Assembly (NCBI GenBank): GCA_030765665.1
Contig: JAVCCD010000058.1
Coordinates: 1 to 10,865 of the forward strand
DNA from: Candidatus Tenebribacter mawsonii
Lineage (GTDB): Bacteria > Cloacimonadota > Cloacimonadia > Cloacimonadales > TCS61
Direction of reading: 5' to 3'
Length of the DNA: 10,865 bases
Positions 6,754 through 10,865 of this stretch are shown here, one piece after another (the first letter of the stretch is position 1; each line of letters opens with the position of its first letter). The notes beneath the pieces were generated by a model, which searched no databases, was not told the origin of the DNA, and saw only the letters and a list, made by a program, of their open reading frames with translations. Both the position numbers and the translations under genes were made by a program.

Positions 6754-8307
6754 ATGACGAAAAGAACAAAAATTACATTATTTATTATCTGTATGATCAT
6801 ATTAATGAGTAGTAATATTTATGCCCAGATCTTTCAAAGACAAATATTCACAGGTTTGCATAACAATGCGACTAAACTGATTGGTGGTGATGAAGATGAT
6901 AGCTCAGTTAGGCTTCTATCAGAATTTAACGGAGGATATTATTTTACTCGTAAGATCGGAGTTGGAATTGAAGCCGGCTATGGTTTTGTTACAGTGCGTG
7001 ATAAAGATCAAGTTTTAGAGGTGATGAGGCATTTGGTTTCCAAAGAGGATGCTCCCTTTAAAACAACCTTTATCCCTATCTCTGTTTTTGGACGCTATAA
7101 TCTTATCAAGGATCAGAACTGGATACCGTATCTTACTGCCGGAATGGGTGTAATGATGTGGAATTGTGAAAACACAGAAGCTTATACAGATAAGGATACT
7201 CTTCTTGTTTCATCCGGTACTGAGTTGTTTTCTGGTAATAATTTTATGGCAAGTATTGGAGGTGGAATTGAGTGGGAGATCTCCCGTACGGTTGGCATAG
7301 ATTTCGGTATAAAATATCAAAGAATATTTAATCAGACCCAAGATATGTCGGGCGAATCTACAACTGATTTGGGAAGACCAGATATCCAAACTGGAAATCT
7401 CTCTGCAGGATTTGGAATTACTTTGCGCTTTGGTGGTTGGAGAGATTCCGATGGTGATGGAATTGAAGACAAACTTGATAAGTGCCCGTTTGTACCGGAA
7501 GATTTTGATGATTTCGAAGATGAAGACGGCTGTCCTGATTACGATAATGATGGTGATGCTCTTGCCGATTCAGTTGAAACTAATACAGGCGTGTTCATCA
7601 GTGCAGATAGTACTGGAACAGATCCCAATGTAGCTGATACCGATATGGATGGCGTTAATGATTATGATGAGGTCTATACTTACAAAACTGATCCTAATTC
7701 AATTGATACAGATGGTGACAGTCTAAGTGACGGTGATGAGATTAATAATTACCAAACTGATCCTAACTCAATGGATACAGATGATGATAACTTGAATGAT
7801 GGTGACGAGATATTTATTCATCAGACTGATCCAAAAAATGCAGATACCGACGGTGATGGCTTCTTGGATGGAGATGACAAATGTCCGTTAGAGCCAGAAA
7901 CATTTAACGGCTTCCAGGATGCTGATGGTTGTCCCGATAAAAAACCGGAAATCATATTTGAGAAGAAGTCACCTATTATTCTTGATGGCGTGAACTTCAA
8001 GATTGGAAGCTCAGAATTGACCGATGTGGCTAAGAATATATTGGGTAAGGTTGTTAGAACACTTAAAGATTACAAAGATATGCACCTTGAGATCAGCGGG
8101 CATACAGATAGTTCAGGTTCCAGAGGACTCAATATGAAGTTATCCAGAAAAAGAGCTGAATCTGTACGCCGTTACTTAATCAATCAAGGTATTAAAGAAC
8201 ATAGATTACGTGCTATTGGGTTAGGTCCTGATCATCCGGTAACTTCCAACAAAACTAAAGAAGGACGTGCTAAAAATAGACGTATTGAGTTCTTCAGAAC
8301 AAAATAA
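6754..8307 (+). CDS. OmpA-family outer-membrane protein with calcium-type (TSP3-like) repeats
   Basis: 517 aa. The ATG is preceded by a strong ribosome site GGAGG (6741-6745) at 8 nt. A signal peptide spans 1-24, cleaved after IYA. Residues about 25-228 look like a small beta-barrel (FNGGYYFTRKIGVGIEAGYG, FIPISVFGRYNL, SAGFGITLRFGG). Residues 231-396 are an Asp-rich thrombospondin-3-like linker. Two Cys-paired modules, DKCPFVPEDF..DGCPD (C244/C260) and DKCPLEPETF..DGCPD (C377/C393), bracket four 23-aa repeats. Residues about 409-517 are an OmpA C-terminal domain with GHTDSSGSRGLNMKLSRKRA and NRRIEFF; D452 and R467 match the diaminopimelate-contacting pair of this family. It should anchor the outer membrane to peptidoglycan. 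Its position directly after the large FN3/beta-helix gene suggests a surface partner, but that is inference. A terminator follows 22 bp after the stop. Confidence 0.92.
   Translation: MTKRTKITLFIICMIILMSSNIYAQIFQRQIFTGLHNNATKLIGGDEDDSSVRLLSEFNGGYYFTRKIGVGIEAGYGFVTVRDKDQVLEVMRHLVSKEDAPFKTTFIPISVFGRYNLIKDQNWIPYLTAGMGVMMWNCENTEAYTDKDTLLVSSGTELFSGNNFMASIGGGIEWEISRTVGIDFGIKYQRIFNQTQDMSGESTTDLGRPDIQTGNLSAGFGITLRFGGWRDSDGDGIEDKLDKCPFVPEDFDDFEDEDGCPDYDNDGDALADSVETNTGVFISADSTGTDPNVADTDMDGVNDYDEVYTYKTDPNSIDTDGDSLSDGDEINNYQTDPNSMDTDDDNLNDGDEIFIHQTDPKNADTDGDGFLDGDDKCPLEPETFNGFQDADGCPDKKPEIIFEKKSPIILDGVNFKIGSSELTDVAKNILGKVVRTLKDYKDMHLEISGHTDSSGSRGLNMKLSRKRAESVRRYLINQGIKEHRLRAIGLGPDHPVTSNKTKEGRAKNRRIEFFRTK
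7618..7893 (+). repeat. Four 69-bp calcium-type repeats in the OmpA-family gene
   Basis: The core T-D-P-[NK]..[AIM]-D-T-D-x-D-x-[LVF]-x-D-x-D-[ED] recurs with starts at 7618, 7687, 7756 and 7825, an exact 69-bp (23-residue) period. Asp spacing (D-x-D-x-D/N) is as in thrombospondin type 3 calcium loops. Confidence 0.85.
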
Positions 8308-8329
8308 TCTAGAAAATAAGTAATAAATT

Positions 8330-8361
8330 AAAAAGGATCCGGTTTTCAGGGTCCTTTTTTT
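8330..8361 (+). terminator. Rho-independent terminator after the OmpA-family gene
   Basis: An 11-bp stem pairs 8330-8340 with 8349-8359, with one T-G wobble, around an 8-nt loop. The 3' side runs into seven T (8355-8361), and the 5' arm starts with five A. It lies 22 bp after the stop codon and should end the FN3/OmpA transcript. The A-rich/T-rich arms could also allow termination from the other strand, but no gene converges here. Confidence 0.85.
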
Positions 8362-8584
8362 GTAGCTATTGTGGAACACAAATGTGCTTTTTTGGGGATA
8401 GTTATTTTTTTGTATATCAGATCAAATTACTTCATTCTTAATTTTATACATTCGTAACCCTTATCGTATAAGAAATTATGATTTAATAACGACATGCTAT
8501 AATTCATAATATATATGGAACATCGATTGCAATACTATTCTTTGTTATATATTTTAAAAATAGATTAGTAATACTTGACGTTAA
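8362..8584. other. AT-rich non-coding spacer with weak regulatory signals
   Basis: I find no gene here on either strand. An extended -10 box (TGC followed by TATAAT, 8495-8503) could start transcription towards manA, but I see no matching -35. An imperfect inverted repeat (8475-8485 against 8500-8510, 10 of 11 positions pairing) overlaps that box. In DNA this rich in A and T, both may be chance. Confidence 0.4.
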
Positions 8585-8615
8585 TTGACATATAGTAAAA
8601 AAATTAAACTATAAT
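8585..8615 (+). promoter_or_regulatory. Consensus sigma-70-type promoter upstream of manA
   Basis: A perfect TTGACA (8585-8590) and a perfect TATAAT (8610-8615) are separated by 19 bp, slightly longer than the 17-bp optimum. The start codon of manA lies 18 bp after the -10 box, so the leader would be only about ten bases. A second TTGACG at 8575 is too far from the -10 to serve. Confidence 0.6.
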
Positions 8616-8633
8616 ACAAAAAGGAATGTGTTG

Positions 8634-9851
8634 ATGAGTAATGATAGTCTAATCAGGATATTTAAATTAAGAAATCCAATCCGTGATTATGAGTGGGGTT
8701 CAAAAACTTTTATTCCCAATCTCATGAGTGAAGAAACAGTAGCAGAGGAACCGCAAGCGGAGATGTGGATGGGGACTCACCATCTGGCATCTTCACGTAT
8801 TAAGATTGATGGCAAAGAGGAATCATTACTTCAGATCATAAGTGTTGATCCTCTAATAATGCTGGGAGAGAAAGTTGCGGCTAAATTCAATAACGAGTTG
8901 CCATTTCTATTAAAAGTGTTGGCGGCTGCCAGTCCTCTTTCCATTCAAGCTCACCCAAACAAAATCCAAGCAGAAAAAGGTTTTAAGCTTGAGAATAAAA
9001 AACATATTCCCACCGATTCTGCATTAAGAACTTATAAAGATAGTAATCATAAACCAGAGCTAATTTGTGCGCTGACCAGTTTTGAAGCTCTATGTGGATT
9101 TCAACCAATAGAGGAAATAATAGAGAGATTTAATTACTTAGGCTTAGAAGAGCATATCCCACAAATTAAAGAGAGTGATTCTGATTCTGCAAATTTAAAA
9201 AAAATATTCTTGAATTTAATGAGAGAGAATAATGATGAACAGTCGAAAAGGATAAGTATAATAATCAACAAATTAGCGATGGCGAAAGCAAGAAACGAGA
9301 AAGAGATTTCAATATTTAAATGGATTTCAAGACTGGCAGCAATTTATCCATCTGATATGGGAGTCTTTTCTCCTCTTTTTTTGAATCTAGTAAAATTGAA
9401 ACCAGGAGAAGCTTTTTTTATAGAATCAGGTGTTTTACACTCATATTTAAACGGTTGTGGAGTAGAGATCATGGCTAATTCTGATAATGTTCTGCGGGGT
9501 GGTCTTACTTCTAAGAAAGTTGATATACCTCAGCTGACACAAACCCTTGATTTCTCGTCTAATGGCTTGCAGAAAATCGAACCAGAAAAAGTAAATAATG
9601 AAGCTACTTACAAAGCCGTTGTAACTGAATTTCAACTCTCGAAGATAAATGTTACAAATAACCAGCCATATATAAATGATGATTTCTTCAGTGCTGAAAT
9701 CTTGCTATGTACAGGGGGAGAAGGGATGATAAGTTGGTCAGAATCATCTCTTGAAATCAGTTCGGGAGAATCAGTATTTATTCCTCAGGCTATTGCTGAA
9801 TATTCGATCAAGGGAACGCTGGAACTGTTTCGAGCAGTTGTGCCAGTTTAA
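8634..9851 (+). CDS. manA: Mannose-6-phosphate isomerase, class I
   Basis: 405 aa, within the usual size of type I phosphomannose isomerases. It interconverts fructose-6-phosphate and mannose-6-phosphate in the cytoplasm, supplying mannose units for GDP-mannose and surface glycans or taking mannose into glycolysis. The four zinc ligands are visible: Q105 and H107 in SIQAHPNK, E142 in HKPEL, and H269 in ESGVLHSYLNG. The second family signature NSDNVLRGGLTSKKVD contains the active-site R288. The N-terminus RNPIRDYEWGSKTFIP is typical. I chose ATG 8634, 8 nt after AAGGA (8621-8625); the in-frame GTG at 8628 is too close to that site, and TTG 8631 remains possible. It has its own promoter and is followed after 28 bp by a membrane-protein gene. 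No GDP-mannose genes are visible nearby. Confidence 0.95.
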   Translation: MSNDSLIRIFKLRNPIRDYEWGSKTFIPNLMSEETVAEEPQAEMWMGTHHLASSRIKIDGKEESLLQIISVDPLIMLGEKVAAKFNNELPFLLKVLAAASPLSIQAHPNKIQAEKGFKLENKKHIPTDSALRTYKDSNHKPELICALTSFEALCGFQPIEEIIERFNYLGLEEHIPQIKESDSDSANLKKIFLNLMRENNDEQSKRISIIINKLAMAKARNEKEISIFKWISRLAAIYPSDMGVFSPLFLNLVKLKPGEAFFIESGVLHSYLNGCGVEIMANSDNVLRGGLTSKKVDIPQLTQTLDFSSNGLQKIEPEKVNNEATYKAVVTEFQLSKINVTNNQPYINDDFFSAEILLCTGGEGMISWSESSLEISSGESVFIPQAIAEYSIKGTLELFRAVVPV

Positions 9852-9879
9852 AACAAGTACAAAATAAGGAAATTAGAAA

Positions 9880-10608
9880 ATGAAATTAAAAGAATTCTTA
9901 AAAGTTATTAAAGCACCGATCCTGATATTTGGTGGTATGATCATCATCTTTTCATTGATCTCATACTTCTTCGGTTTTCAGATTACACTGGTTAAAGATA
10001 TGGGACTATTTACCATGGCCATCTACGATATCCTTTACCATTTGGACCTAACGCACGATTTCACGATCGCTTCACTATTTATGAGTTTTGTTATTCTTAT
10101 TTGCTCATTCACTTTTTTTCTTATGGGCTGGGGAGATAGAGAAAAATTGAAGATTACTTTTGCACAGCAGGTAATTATGAAGCTGTTCAGCGGTATAATG
10201 CTACTGCTCTCAGTGGATGAAATCTTGAATTTGAAATTTAAGATGGGGCAGAATATTGAATATATTACTGGTTTTATGAAAGGAACCAGACTTGAGAATC
10301 TTGGTTACTCTTGGCTTCTAGTCTATCTGCCATTTGCTCTAATTGGAACTATCATTTTTAGCATCTTTTTCAATAAACTTATTAAGAGTATCAGGAACAT
10401 CAGGCAGCGCAGTTTTGCCTATCGCTACCTGTTATCTGTTATTATCTTGGTGTCTGTGTATTACCTGCTAATACTTTATAGAGCTTATTTAATTTGGTCA
10501 GGAAATTCTTTAGGATTTATGCTCTATATCGAGGAGTTTAGTAAACTTGGTATGATCTTTGCTGTTTATGGATTAGTACTGAGTGTCTCAGATAATTATA
10601 ATTTATAA
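9880..10608 (+). CDS. Polytopic membrane protein of unknown function
   Basis: 242 aa. The ATG is preceded by TAAGGA (9865-9870) at 9 nt. About six membrane segments can be seen: roughly 12-33, 62-84, 97-115, 143-165, 182-204 and 219-237. A basic loop lies between the fourth and fifth (K166 to R182: KLIKSIRNIRQRSFAYR). Acidic residues occur inside or beside hydrophobic segments: D113-E114 in LLLSVDEIL and E218-E219 in YIEEFSKLG. This pattern resembles uncharacterised membrane proteins that carry an S-x-D-E motif in one helix and an E-E-x-x-x-x-x-G motif near the C-terminus, but I do not recognise a named family. It is 28 bp after manA with no terminator between, so it is probably co-transcribed. 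A functional link with mannose metabolism is not supported by sequence. The gene looks complete. Confidence 0.75.
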   Translation: MKLKEFLKVIKAPILIFGGMIIIFSLISYFFGFQITLVKDMGLFTMAIYDILYHLDLTHDFTIASLFMSFVILICSFTFFLMGWGDREKLKITFAQQVIMKLFSGIMLLLSVDEILNLKFKMGQNIEYITGFMKGTRLENLGYSWLLVYLPFALIGTIIFSIFFNKLIKSIRNIRQRSFAYRYLLSVIILVSVYYLLILYRAYLIWSGNSLGFMLYIEEFSKLGMIFAVYGLVLSVSDNYNL

Positions 10609-10620
10609 GTATTGTATACA

Positions 10621-10658
10621 ACAAGAATGGGATTATTAATACGGAATCCCATTCTTGT
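10621..10658. terminator. Perfect 14-bp hairpin after the membrane-protein gene, possible terminator
   Basis: Positions 10621-10634 and 10645-10658 are perfect inverted repeats of 14 bp around a 10-nt loop, starting 12 bp after the stop codon. There is no T tract on the plus-strand 3' side (it reads AAATTGTAAG), so a classic rho-independent terminator is not fully supported. It could end transcripts from both sides, since the transposase remnant on its right points towards it. Confidence 0.55.
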
Positions 10659-10724
10659 AAATTGTAAGAACTCAGAATTATTTCTAATGTATTACCATTA
10701 TTCTATTTAAATTCCTGCATCTTT

Positions 10725-10865
10725 CTAATCTTTTTCAGCATTCTTCTCTACTTTTTGGTAATACACACTGCTTCGATTTACACTCAATAATTCACATTGC
10801 CGACTGATTGATAAGGTCTCATTATCACATTCTACAAGTCCGGTTCTTTCCCGAAGATTTGTTTG
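10725..10865 (-). pseudogene. IS3-family transposase fragment (OrfB N-terminal region), decayed
   Basis: Read on the minus strand from the right edge, 46 codons encode a peptide with LVECDNETLSISRQCELL then SVNRSSVYYQ. This matches the N-terminal region of IS3-family OrfB transposases (LSI-x-RQCELLG-x-SRSS-x-YY). The frame ends at TAG (10725-10727), long before the DDE integrase core. In another frame, just past that point, KIRKMQEF up to a TAG at 10703-10705 resembles the next piece of such proteins, suggesting a frameshift plus truncation. Its 5' part would lie beyond the window. No terminal inverted repeat is recognisable on the left. The fragment cannot encode a working transposase here. 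Confidence 0.7.

Noticed and set aside
7618..7893. Tandem 69-bp repeats considered as a CRISPR-like or non-coding array
   Set aside because: The units are contiguous, in frame and encode calcium-type Asp repeats, so they are protein repeats.
8475..8510. Imperfect 11-bp inverted repeat as an operator for manA
   Set aside because: It consists almost only of A and T in a very AT-rich spacer, so a chance match is likely; kept only as a note in the spacer entry.
8626..8636. Two-codon frame ATG TGT TGA whose stop overlaps the manA ATG, as a possible leader ORF
   Set aside because: The ATG directly abuts the AAGGA site, leaving no spacing for initiation; probably chance.
10612..10621. 10-bp palindrome TTGTATACAA just after the membrane-protein gene
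   Set aside because: Short and AT-rich with no second copy seen; not enough to call a binding site.

Overview
The window is AT-rich and reads as a chromosomal segment of a diderm (Gram-negative) bacterium. The evidence is an MlaE/MlaF-type lipid transporter, an outer-membrane-like beta-barrel, an OmpA-type peptidoglycan-binding protein with calcium-type repeats, and a large secreted protein combining fibronectin-III repeats with a beta-helix. That mix, with very AT-rich codons, fits the FCB side of the tree (for example a Cloacimonadota-like lineage). The taxonomic guess is inference; no rRNA or other marker gene is present. All intact genes are on the plus strand.

Region 1 (1-3061) is a tight gene run: the 3' part of a probable outer-membrane beta-barrel gene, then a STAS-MlaE fusion permease and an MlaF-type ATPase (1-nt gap, then a 4-nt ATGA overlap), then a small Mut7-C/PIN-like zinc-ribbon protein 5 nt later. 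The transporter pair probably moves lipid between the two membranes, but no MCE (MlaD-like) subunit follows it. The Mut7-C protein lacks one of the expected acidic residues.

Region 2 (3062-8361) is an envelope or surface locus. A 1192-aa secreted protein, starting at a GTG behind a run of six G, carries nine FN3 repeats of exactly 90 codons each and a right-handed beta-helix whose rungs alternate 26 and 30 residues. It stops without a recognisable C-terminal sorting tail. It is followed after 35 bp by an OmpA-family protein (signal peptide, small barrel, calcium-type repeats, OmpA domain). A rho-independent terminator closes the unit.

Region 3 (8362-10660) begins with about 270 bp of AT-rich non-coding DNA ending in a consensus-like promoter. 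Then come a class I mannose-6-phosphate isomerase (manA) and an unrecognised polytopic membrane protein with a conserved-looking acidic motif. A perfect 14-bp hairpin follows.

Region 4 (10661-10865) holds, on the minus strand, a decayed fragment of an IS3-family transposase, cut by a stop codon and lacking the DDE catalytic core in this window.

I see no CRISPR array, tRNA, rRNA or phage genes. The most distinctive points are the exact-length FN3 array and super-repeated beta-helix in the large surface protein, the altered active site of the Mut7-C protein, and the MCE-less Mla pair.
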